From NCBI GenBank assembly GCA_030549175.1, contig JAUKUA010000003.1, positions 3,782,001 through 3,846,000 of the forward strand: a stretch of DNA of 64,000 nt, in the 5' to 3' direction. This DNA is from Lasiosphaeris hirsuta. Its lineage: Eukaryota > Ascomycota > Sordariomycetes > Sordariales > Lasiosphaeriaceae. Below are positions 55,743-64,000 of this stretch, piece by piece. Both the position numbers and the translations under genes were made by a program. The first letter of the stretch is position 1; each line of letters begins with the position of its first letter. The notes below the pieces were generated by a model. The model was not told where the DNA came from. It did not search any database and saw only the letters and a program-made list of their open reading frames with translations.

Positions 55743-56810
55743 CTAGAACTGGAACTTCGTTTTCTTGTTCGGTGGTCCCCCTCCAGTTTCGCGAGCCCTC
55801 TTCCGCTCGATCTCCTCTTTCATGATCTTTTCAGCCTCGCTCACCTTTTTCGGCTCAGCAGCCCATACCTTTTTGGGAGCACCGGCGAAGGCATTTTTGA
55901 AAATGTTTTTGGCCTGGGGCTTGGCTCCCATCTTCATAGACATCGGCTTTAGTGCCAAGGGCTCCACAGGTTTGCCGGTTTCCTCTTTCTTAGGCTCGAC
56001 ATCTAGCACCATTGCGATGGCAGCAGGTGTAGCAGTGGACTCTGAGGTTGTGCCGCTGACGCTCTCCGTCTCTGTACTTTGAACGGCAACGTCCTTTGGT
56101 GTTGCTGCGCCTGAGGACACCGCTGAGGGTGTCGATATCGCGGGCGTAGATTTCGACACTCCGAACGTGAACTTGACTTTCTCCCCCTCTCCCCTCTTCA
56201 GCTCATGCGCCTTTGCTTCCTCATCTTCCTCATCCAGTGCCATGCCCCGGGCCTCGGCATCCCTCTGCGCACGCTTGATCTGGGCACGCAAAATCATCTG
56301 TTCGCGTTCCTCGTCGCCCTTGTCCTGCATCTCCTTTCGGCGCACAGCCTCACGGCGGCGCATGGCCTCGGGCGAGTCATCGATCCAAGCGATAAAGAGC
56401 CCCTCCCCTTCCTTTTCCTCGACGCGGCATATACTCTCCTTAGCCAGGTGTTTGACAAAGTCGGTAAGCGAGTGCCAGCGGGTCGAGTTAAGATGGACGT
56501 GGTCCTTGCGCGCGATGACCTCCTGGTAGAAGCGGTTTGCCTGCACGCTCTTCTCACCATGGCCAGTCCTCAGCTGCGAGACGAACTCGGAGAGGAAGGC
56601 CTTGCTGAACGATTCCTCGACCTTCTTGAAATTTTGCCCGGCATCGAGCGCCTTTTGCATGTGCGACGGCGACTGGCAGTGCATCTTAAAGCCGTTGTCG
56701 TCTCGGCAGGCCTTTTCGCAGATTTGGCAGTACCATCTCAATCGTGTGAGCCCGCGGCTCTTCATTTGGTTCGACAGGTGCCGAGTTGACCCAACTTCTG
56801 CTTTCGGCAT
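55743..56810 (-). CDS. Kin17-family zinc-finger protein
   Basis: Kin17 (yeast Rts2) is a nuclear DNA- and RNA-binding protein linked to replication, repair and splicing. One exon encodes 355 residues. The N-terminus MPKAEVGSTRHLSNQMKSRG is followed by a C2H2 finger, WYCQICEKACRDDNGFKMHC through SPSH (Cys28, Cys31, His44, His50). The conserved winged-helix domain (about 51-160) contains FLSEFVSQLRTGHGEKSVQANRFYQEVI in two adjacent blocks. The second half is charged and coiled-coil-like, then low in complexity, ending in a basic segment KRARETGGGPPNKKTKF that looks like a nuclear signal. I see no C-terminal KOW domain, unlike the animal protein. Confidence 0.93.
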   Translation of the reverse strand: MPKAEVGSTRHLSNQMKSRGLTRLRWYCQICEKACRDDNGFKMHCQSPSHMQKALDAGQNFKKVEESFSKAFLSEFVSQLRTGHGEKSVQANRFYQEVIARKDHVHLNSTRWHSLTDFVKHLAKESICRVEEKEGEGLFIAWIDDSPEAMRRREAVRRKEMQDKGDEEREQMILRAQIKRAQRDAEARGMALDEEDEEAKAHELKRGEGEKVKFTFGVSKSTPAISTPSAVSSGAATPKDVAVQSTETESVSGTTSESTATPAAIAMVLDVEPKKEETGKPVEPLALKPMSMKMGAKPQAKNIFKNAFAGAPKKVWAAEPKKVSEAEKIMKEEIERKRARETGGGPPNKKTKFQF

Positions 56811-57463
56811 CTTGGCAATGGCAATCCCCTGCGTGGAGTCGAGCGGCTTGAGGGTTTATCGAGTAAAGTCGCGCGCGCTTTCGGCGATGAGTACTTGGCT
56901 GTGAAGGACGAAAGTCGTGCTGAGTAAACGAAGCTTAGCTATCGATTTGATTGACGATTTGAGTTCACAAACAGGCCAGGAATTTGGGGCTGAGACGCGG
57001 GCCGACAAGGCTGCCTAAGTGGCGTTTGAAAAAGTCTTGGCAACCGTTCCCCAAACATGAATGACATGGGTAGTTAGTGAGAATGAAAGCCGAAACACTT
57101 CAACTTCGATGACGGTAATGCATTTCCATATTCACATCCAGCCCCCACGTTTATAGAGAGAATATCAATCAAGTTCTCCAGTAGTAAGCCGAGAATTTGG
57201 GTGGATTTCCGCACCACCTGACCCTAACCCGCAATATTCAAGACTGACACAAGTACTATTCGCCATCTAAGCTCTCAGGTGTGTGCGGCCTATGGTTCAG
57301 CGCGACCGCGGCTTGGGAAATATGCTGGATAGTGCCTCACGGGCAGCCTTTTCCACTGTCTTTATTACTAAAATATATAGAGTTAGTTTCGGATCACACC
57401 CGCGTATTCGTCATTTCGTCTGTCTCCAATACCACAGGTATTGAGGTGAGAGGCGAGAATACC
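56811..57463. other. Intergenic region upstream of Kin17
   Basis: This is the promoter and leader of Kin17 (-), running to the 3' flank of the tRNA. An 86-codon plus-strand frame (57,281-57,541) runs into the antisense of the tRNA and has no known motif. Confidence 0.35.
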
Positions 57464-57481
57464 AAAAAAAAAATAAAAAAA
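57464..57481 (-). terminator. Pol III terminator of the tRNA-Lys gene
   Basis: On the minus strand two T runs (seven and ten T, split by one A) lie about 28 bases past the tRNA 3' end. This is the usual oligo-T stop for RNA polymerase III. Confidence 0.75.
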
Positions 57482-57508
57482 TTAATGGTTGGTGATCACC
57501 GGGAATTG

Positions 57509-57601
57509 AGCCCGACGTGGGGGTCGAACCCACAACCTTGAGATACCTAACTGTGCGAGAGTCTTAAGAGTCTCACGCTCTACCGATTGAGCTAGCCGGG
57601 C
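57509..57601 (-). tRNA. tRNA-Lys(CUU) with a 20-base intron
   Basis: The minus strand folds into a full cloverleaf. The acceptor stem is GCCCGGC with GTCGGGC (one G-U pair). The D arm is GCTC-AATCGGTA-GAGC, the anticodon stem is TGAGA/TCTCA with loop CTCTTAA, and the T arm is GTGGG-TTCGACC-CCCAC. The anticodon CTT sits in the loop, and about 20 extra bases follow A37, the canonical position for a nuclear tRNA intron. The A box (TAGCTCAATCGGTAGAGC) and B box (GGTTCGACCCC) are good. The base after the acceptor stem is T, which is unusual as a discriminator for lysine tRNA. Confidence 0.95.
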
Positions 57602-58295
57602 ATATTATGCTTTAGTTGTAGAGGTTGTGAGGTTTTTTCGTCCTGTATAGTCGTGTCCAGTCAGGGGCTAGAACGAAGAAAATTTTCATATGCGATGGGG
57701 CTCTCTTCCATAAGCCTGACCGACTCCGCCCAGGTTCTAGCTACACTGCAAGTCCCCGTTAGGATATCGATCCCGGCATTTATTGTTTGTTTGGTGACAG
57801 CAGTGAAAGTTACCGGCTGAATATTCTGGTGTTTTCTCACCTATTCTCATTTTTTTAGGTTTTACTAAACTCATGTGGTCCCCCTTCGAAAACTACTGCA
57901 ACAAGACGAGTCCCAGGAACCTTGCGGCATAAATGCTACGACCAGAGTCCCCTGCATACCAAGTAGAAAAAACTAATTAGCCTTTGAAATATCTCATGTG
58001 GAATTACAACTCCGAGACGGACGGCGGTGCATGGTAGCTTTTGAGTTTTCTATTAAATTCATATATGCTTTGCTCAACCACCACGGCGCAACTTTTCGGC
58101 CTCTCTTCACGCATACAATTGCATCCCAGCAACGGTATATTCGAAGCTCTATCATGCCGCTCTCTGCATAGTCATCTCCATCGGCGAATCAAGAACGATG
58201 TCGCGAAAACGAGGTTCCATCAAGTTGTGGTCATTTTATCCCATGCTCGTATTTCCATCCTCAGCTTGAGGGACACCTGTCGATGGAACCAACAG
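57602..58295. other. Intergenic region between tRNA-Lys and aspartokinase
   Basis: This is the 5' flank of the tRNA and the 3' flank of aspartokinase. No gene is recognised. It is more AT-rich than its neighbours. Confidence 0.4.
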
Positions 58296-60230
58296 CTACT
58301 CAAGGAAAGTAAAGAGATTGGTGTGCAGAATGTTCATAGCCCTCTCCGCATTCCGCGCGTCAATCACACACGAGATGTTGATCTCGCTGGCGCCTGTTAA
58401 ACAATCTATTGTTAGCTCTGTCTCTCTCCTGGTCCCAGGTTCAAAGAACAACACCACGTGATTCCTACCTTGTGAGATCATCTCAATGTTGATACGGTGC
58501 TCTCCTAATGTTGAGAACATCTTGCCAGCAATCCCTATCATGTTCTTCATCTCTGCTCCCACGAGACTCAAAATGGTCATGTGGTGCAAAACACTGACTG
58601 CACCACACTCCCTCAGGCCCTCAACAGCACCGTCAAAGTTGGACCCTTCTGAGTTCCCCATGTGGACCGCGATAGAGACATGAACTTCGCTGGTCGAGAT
58701 GAGGTCCACGGAAACCCTGTGCTGGTTGAGAATAGCAAAGACCCGAGCCAGAAATGTGTGGGCTATCGACCTCTTGTTAGAGTGAATGTTGATGATGGAG
58801 ATCTGGTCCTTGATGGTGACGGCTGTTGGCCTCTTGGGCTTCTTCCGCTGCGTTGGGTCTGACGGTTTCCTTGACCTCTGGATCTGTTGGTCTGGAGCCA
58901 GTAGCGGGTCCGGCCTCACGATAGTCCCTTCACCACGAGGGTTCTTGACGTTCTTGATCCGAATAGGGATAGGAGGTACAGCCTTGATCACTTGGTCCAT
59001 GGTCAAGTGGTGAATGACCTCTGAGCCATAAAATGTCAACTCTGCGGCCTCGGAGGGAGTGATGAAGGGTATGAGCCTTGCAGTGGGGACCTTGCTAGGG
59101 TCGGCGGTGAAGATACCGTCTACTTCCTTCCAGATTTGAAGCTCTTCCGCCCTGAGGCCTACAGCTGCCAGTGATGCACAAAGGTCAGTGTACCCACGGC
59201 CAATGTCACCGTCCAGAAGACTTCCTGGAACGTTTCCAAAGAAACCAGTGACAACGGGCACGCGGTCTTCGCACGCCAGGATCTTCTTCTCGATGACGGC
59301 TGCTGCATCCCTGTAGAAGGCGATATCGAGGCGACCTGGCGTCTCACTATGGAGCACATCGGCCAAATCAACATACTCAGCATCTATCCCCTTTTGAGCC
59401 TGTTAGCATAGAAACAGGGCACGCGAGACATTCAGGGGCAGCCCTACCCTGTCCCTAAGGAGGCAGGCCATAAATCTGCAGCTAAGCTTCTCACCAAAAC
59501 TGACAACACGGTCCTTGGCTCGAGAGTTAATCTCGAGCTTGAAGCGCTTAGCAGCCTCGAGGTACTCAATGAGTAGCTGGCACTCCATCTCGGTCTCCTC
59601 CTTGAGAAGGGCGCTGAGTAGGGGGTCCCGGATAAAGGTCTCTGCGGCGTCAACATGGTCGGCGCAGATTTCGTGAACGATGCGCTTGGCTTCCTTCAGC
59701 AAATCATCCTGGAATGCCTCATCGCTGGGTGCGGCAATTATGGCACGAAGCCTACTGAAGACCTCCAATAGCCTATGATAAGCAGCGACCCACGCTTCAG
59801 TTAGCCCCCCATCCCGCACGAATCTGGGTATCTTGACAAATCGTTGACAACCGCGATCCGAACCCCCGTCGCCCTGCGGAAAGTGCGGGGGGACAAGGGG
59901 GTTCGACTAGACAGGGGAAAAAAAAAAAGCCACATAACTTACCGGCTTGTCGTCCCAGACGCCTTCTTGCCTGTGCTTCTGGCCGAACACACCACAACCA
60001 GCCGATGGGCCTCGACATGTGTTCTACACCACCCGATATGTGCCGTCAGCGCTGCTCTGCTTTTGGCCGCCCCTCACCGCCCGCAGTGTGAGACATGAGA
60101 CTCCAAAGCGTGAGACTTACCTGATGATGTCCTCTGCAATCTTGTCGGGGAACTTGCCCACACTCGTGCCTCCAAACTTTTGAACGATCCAACCATTTTG
60201 GCTGGAGTTCTTTACGAGTGCCCTAGCCAT
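58296..60230 (-). CDS. Aspartokinase (Hom3-like)
   Basis: This enzyme phosphorylates aspartate in the first step of threonine, methionine and homoserine synthesis. Fungal enzymes are usually inhibited by threonine through C-terminal ACT domains. Five exons (60230-60121, 60023-59943, 59772-59448, 59390-58469, 58393-58296) give 511 residues, near yeast Hom3 (527). The kinase motif KFGGTSVGKF (residues 18-27) begins the protein, followed by VVVCSARSTGKKASGTTSR across the second exon. Later motifs are FGEKLSCRF, EYVDLADV, GFFGNVPGSLLDGDIGRGYTD in two adjacent blocks, and the ACT repeats around ISIINIHSNKR and SLVGAEMKNMIGIAGKMF. The last splice restores MISQGASEINISCVID. Intron 3 offers two in-frame acceptors (see findings). 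Confidence 0.96.
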
Positions 60231-61700
60231 CTTCGGAGTGCAGTTGAGTCGCACAAGAGAGCCGGTGTGAGTAGGGGTTTATGGTATAAAATAATCCGGG
60301 CCGAACTCGGCGGGGTAGCGAATAAACAGGAAATGGCTGCGCGGATGAACTGTGGCAGTCTTGGTGCCGAGCTTGCTGAGCAAACTAGATGCCGTCTTAA
60401 TGCCGATGGTATATTATTTTCTCCCGGGCCTTCTTGCGCTCACCGTGTGCAGGCTCACAGGGCAACGATAACAGGAGTATGTGGTGTAGGGGCTAGAGGG
60501 AGGACTTGAAAGGCACATGAATCCCAGGTTTGCGATGAGTCCAAGATCCAGGGGAGACGAATGGGTTATTAAGGCTGGTGAGCCAGAGGGGGTTACCCAG
60601 GAGGTAACTGAAGCGAGGGGAGGTGTTTGTCAGAGCAATGGATAGCCTGGCCAAGCAATGCGGGATCTCGATGCAAGGAGCGAGCAGGTCGAGAAAAGGA
60701 GGTAATTGAGGTAAAAAAATACAAAATTCCACGGGGACCCGATGGACGGAGATGACACACCGCGGCTTCGCCAGCAAACAAAGGCTCACAAAAGGTCCAG
60801 GTACAGCACCGACCACTGGCCAAATCTGCTCCAAGCCTGCCCGCCAAAATCGTGCCCACCCTCTTTTTTTTTTTTTTTAACCCGCTGCGAGTCACAACCC
60901 GGAATCGCGTTCGGTGCCTATTTCGGAGGGGTCCCTGGTGTGAGGGATTGGGAGCGATGCAGCCGCAGCAGGGTTGTTCCAGGGTTGTCCAGACTTGTTC
61001 TCCAGGGCGTCCCGCATAGGCGGGTCCACATCACCCACACTTCCCACCCCCTCGATAGTGGGCAGGTGGGGTTCAACTTGCGTCTGAAGTTTCCAGTGTC
61101 GTCGCCGTGCATGGTGGCACTGCTGCAGCCACTGGCGACCGCCACGCTAAACACATGTGAGGATGGAGATTGCAGCCAATACCTGCCGAGCCACCTCGCC
61201 ATTCAGTTGGGGGTCTCCTGAACCGTCACACGACTACTGTCTGGATCAGGGCAAGCATGGTAAACCATCGCCACAGTAGCGAGCATTTTATCGTCCCCCG
61301 AGTCCTTTGGGCGAAAGCCAGGTTACACTGAGTCAACCGTGTCGAGCGTGCTGCAGGCGCTTAATTCCTTGATCCAACTCCTTCACTGGGATCGAAGGGG
61401 GGGGGGGGCGATAAGGGAGAAACTACAGAGATACTCGCCGTACTTGGAATGACCTGACCACCCGTCCTTATCTTTCATGTTTGAGTGGAGTGCCTGAGCT
61501 TGATATGTTTTATATACAGTATATCTGTATCGCGCATGTGTTCTCAACGTTATGTCTCCCAGACATGCTCCCGAGATGCAATATTATTCGCGCTGTCTCG
61601 TCAATATGTGAGGACAGGCAAGTATGTGTGGGTCCTAGCGAAGAAGCAAAACATGCAACTTCCTTGGATGAGTTACGTTTCTCCCGTACGGTATCCTGAA
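60231..61700. other. Intergenic region between aspartokinase and the ABC transporter
   Basis: This is the promoter of aspartokinase (-) and the 3' flank of the ABC transporter (-). It contains a T run (about 60,864-60,878) and a G run (about 61,398-61,407). No gene is recognised. Confidence 0.4.
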
Positions 61701-64000
61701 TCACCTTTCCTTCTCCTTCACTTCAGTAACTTCCTCTTCATCTTCGGCTTCCAGGTCCTCCTCAATCTCCTCCACCTCCGTAATATGTTCAATTCCAGAA
61801 CCTGGCGGCCGATAGTCCGCGGGCGGCTCGCCGCCGCTCATCTGCCATTCCATTAGCTTACTAAAGGCACTGTTTCCGTCCCTGCTGAGGTCGTTGTAAC
61901 TGCCAACTTCCGCAACCGTACCCTCACCGGATAGGACGATGATTTGGTCCGATCGCTTGATAGTTGACAGTCTGTGTGCGATTGAGATGGTGGTGCTCCG
62001 CCCCTTGAGCAGCTCGGCGAGGGCTGCGTTAACTAGCGTCTCTGATTCGGCATCGAGAGCAGACGTCGCTTCATCGAGTAAGAGAATATCCGGGTCCTTC
62101 AAAAGAGCCCGGGCAATAGCAATCCGCTGCTTCTGACCCCCTGACAATTGCGCCCCTCTCGCACCGACCTGCGTCTCTAGACCATCTGGGAAGTCGCTGA
62201 TGAAACCGCAGTTTGCCTTCTGGGCCGCCGCGATGACCTCGGTCCGAGTTGCTCGTGGCCGGCCATATGCAATATTCTCAGCAATTGTGCCAGAAAACAA
62301 GACCGGTTCTTGAGAGACCATGCCGATGCGGCGTCGGAGTGACTTGACATTCATCTTAGATATGTCGATACCGTTGATGGTGATTGTCCCTGAAGTGGGG
62401 TTATAAAAGCGTAGAAGCAAGGAAGCAACTGTTGATTTGCCGCCCCCTGAAGGTCCGACAATGCAAACATTGCTTCCTGAAGGGATTTCAAAGTCGAGGT
62501 TGTTGAAGATTGCCACCGCCGGTCTCGTAGGATATGCGAAGGAGACCTCGGAGAACTTGATTGCGCCATGTGCTGAAATAACCTTGACTCCTGCTGTCTG
62601 GTGGATGGTTGGCTTCCGGTCTTGGAGCTCAAAGAGACGACTGGCCGCACCAACACCCTTCATGAGCTCCGAGTAGAAGCCACTGACACCGAACAAGCTG
62701 GAACCTGCAAAGACGGTATACATCATGAAAGACGTTAAGTCGCCGAGCGTCATAGCCCCTGACCGGACGAGGTTGCCTCCCACAATAAGCATAGCCAAGA
62801 TGGTCATGTTTCCAGCCCAGCTCGTCGAGGCAAAGAATGTTCCCGAGATGATAGCATCCCTTCTTCCTAAAGCAAAGATCTTCTTGACCTGCTTGCTGTA
62901 CCGCCCAATTTCCTGAACCTCGCCGACAAAGGCTTGGCTGGTTTTGATGTTGCCCAGTCGCTCCTCCGCAATCTTCATAAGGGTACCTACGTTCTTTTGG
63001 ATTTGCCTGCTCAGGTTCCTGATGGTGCGGCCGTAAAAGAACGCTCCCAGTGCAATAGGGGGCACCATAACAAGGATAATGGACGTCAGCTTGGGACTGA
63101 GCCAGGCCATGGCCACAAACCCGGCCGAGCCACTAACAAGGGACCGGAGGCCGTCAGAAACATTTTGGGTAATACTCTTGCCTACAATGACGGTGTCGGA
63201 ATTAAGCCGCGAGATCAAATCGCCGACCCTGTTGGCGTCAAAGAACTCGGCGTCCTGCACATAGGTACGGCGGTAGAGCTGAGTTCGCAGGCGGGAGACC
63301 ACTCGCTCGCCAACGATCCGAAGCAGAATGATGCGCCCGAAGTTTGCCGTCGCGCCGATAGTGAGGAGCACGGCGAGGCCGGTAAAGAACTGGGGCATTG
63401 TTAGGCCAAAAAGGCGGACGTCCTCTGCGGGGTCTTTTGTCGAAAGGTCCAAGATACGCCCCACAGAAAAGGGTATTGACATGGTGACCGACGAGGATAT
63501 GAGGAGCAAGACAAAGGCCGCACCAAGCCACCGGAGCTCAGGTCGCGCGATTTTGATTAGTCGCCAGACCTCTGCGAACCCCGGTTTGCCCTCCTTCCCC
63601 TTGCCTTCCTTGGAGAGACGGGCGCTCATGTTGACGTGGGCGGCCTTGGCTGCTTTTGCGCTTCTCTGGAACCCATGCGCCTTGAGGTGGTCCAACTCTA
63701 TCTGGTCGCGCTCCTGCTCCTGCTCCCGCTCCTGTCCCTGCTCCCGCTCCTGCTCCTGCGCCAGTGTCTGCGCTTGCTCCTGTGTGGCCCTAGTGATTGG
63801 CTCTTTTTTGCCTTGGCCCGCTTCTCGCAGCGATGGCTGCGTTGTCGACAGCTGACGCAAGATATTTATCGGGGATGACCATCTCGGCTCCGACAGGAGA
63901 CGTGGTCTTGAAGTGCTGCTCTGGGCAACGACAGTCGGGATGCATGACCGTGATACGATAGGCTTGCCCGGGGAGAGAGAGGAGAATGAACGGCATGGCT
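61701..64000 (-). CDS. Mitochondrial-type ABC half-transporter, Mdl1/ABCB10-like (5' end outside window)
   Basis: Proteins of this type export peptides or other solutes across the inner mitochondrial membrane. The frame is open from the stop at 61,701 to the window edge, and no in-frame ATG is seen up to 64,000, so the start lies beyond the edge or behind an intron. The visible part starts with a Ser/Arg-rich leader (RWSSPINILRQLSTTQPS) that looks like a mitochondrial presequence. A Gln/Glu/Arg repeat, a six-helix membrane domain and a nucleotide-binding domain follow. The latter has Walker A GPSGGGKST, signature LSGGQKQRIAIARALL, Walker B DILLLDEATSALD and the switch His in SIAHRLSTI. The C-terminus is an acidic Glu-rich tail. 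Half-transporters act as dimers. Mdl1, Mdl2 or a close relative are all possible. Confidence 0.88.
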   Translation of the reverse strand, partial: PCRSFSSLSPGKPIVSRSCIPTVVAQSSTSRPRLLSEPRWSSPINILRQLSTTQPSLREAGQGKKEPITRATQEQAQTLAQEQEREQGQEREQEQERDQIELDHLKAHGFQRSAKAAKAAHVNMSARLSKEGKGKEGKPGFAEVWRLIKIARPELRWLGAAFVLLLISSSVTMSIPFSVGRILDLSTKDPAEDVRLFGLTMPQFFTGLAVLLTIGATANFGRIILLRIVGERVVSRLRTQLYRRTYVQDAEFFDANRVGDLISRLNSDTVIVGKSITQNVSDGLRSLVSGSAGFVAMAWLSPKLTSIILVMVPPIALGAFFYGRTIRNLSRQIQKNVGTLMKIAEERLGNIKTSQAFVGEVQEIGRYSKQVKKIFALGRRDAIISGTFFASTSWAGNMTILAMLIVGGNLVRSGAMTLGDLTSFMMYTVFAGSSLFGVSGFYSELMKGVGAASRLFELQDRKPTIHQTAGVKVISAHGAIKFSEVSFAYPTRPAVAIFNNLDFEIPSGSNVCIVGPSGGGKSTVASLLLRFYNPTSGTITINGIDISKMNVKSLRRRIGMVSQEPVLFSGTIAENIAYGRPRATRTEVIAAAQKANCGFISDFPDGLETQVGARGAQLSGGQKQRIAIARALLKDPDILLLDEATSALDAESETLVNAALAELLKGRSTTISIAHRLSTIKRSDQIIVLSGEGTVAEVGSYNDLSRDGNSAFSKLMEWQMSGGEPPADYRPPGSGIEHITEVEEIEEDLEAEDEEEVTEVKEKER
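63714..63780. repeat. Coding minisatellite in the ABC transporter leader
   Basis: Tandem CTCCTG/CTCCCG-type hexamers encode an alternating Gln-Glu/Arg-Glu stretch (EQEREQ repeats) on the minus strand, between the presequence-like leader and the membrane domain. Confidence 0.8.

Overview
The window is nuclear DNA from a filamentous ascomycete (Pezizomycotina, most likely a Sordariomycete). The evidence is short spliceosomal introns of about 50-150 bases with GTATGT/GTAAGT donors and CTAAC/CTGAC branch sites, fungal-type housekeeping proteins on both strands, a degraded HET-NACHT-WD40 incompatibility-type gene, and nonsense changes in CpA context like those left by repeat-induced point mutation. 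The species cannot be named from the sequence.

Left part (1-12,900): ornithine decarboxylase (+), a PRPP synthetase subunit with a large catalytic-loop insertion (+), an M16C metallopeptidase (-), and a ZW10/Dsl1-type vesicle-tethering protein (+, seven exons) with an acidic tryptophan-rich segment. Next comes a tract of about 17.7 kb (12,888-30,555) in which I recognise no gene. It holds G, C, GA, CA and GC simple repeats and ends in a pyrimidine-rich stretch that may be the long leader of the next gene.

Middle part (30,556-50,000): a single-exon delta-type phospholipase C (+), a DHHC palmitoyltransferase of the Pfa3 type (-), a tail-anchored E2 ubiquitin-conjugating enzyme of the UBE2J1 type (+), the calcineurin regulatory subunit B (-, five exons), Epl1 of the NuA4 complex (+), the KEOPS catalytic subunit Kae1 (+), and the SNF1/AMPK beta subunit (-). 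Phospholipase C and calcineurin B both belong to calcium signalling, but no operon-like linkage should be read from that.

Right part (50,000-64,000): a small island of accessory DNA holds a Tc1/mariner transposase fragment and a HET-NACHT-WD40 pseudogene with one frameshift and two premature stops. Housekeeping genes then resume: Spt4 (+), Kin17 (-), an intron-containing tRNA-Lys(CUU) (-), aspartokinase (-), and a mitochondrial-type ABC half-transporter of the Mdl1 kind (-) that runs off the right edge.

Exon boundaries were worked out by hand from splice consensus, reading frame and family conservation. In every multi-exon gene the joined exons stay in frame and end at a stop. I found no convincing new biological system. 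The points most worth a second look are the gene-free tract, the decayed NLR island, the tryptophan-acidic segment of the ZW10/Dsl1 protein and a possible membrane-anchor exon of the M16 peptidase.
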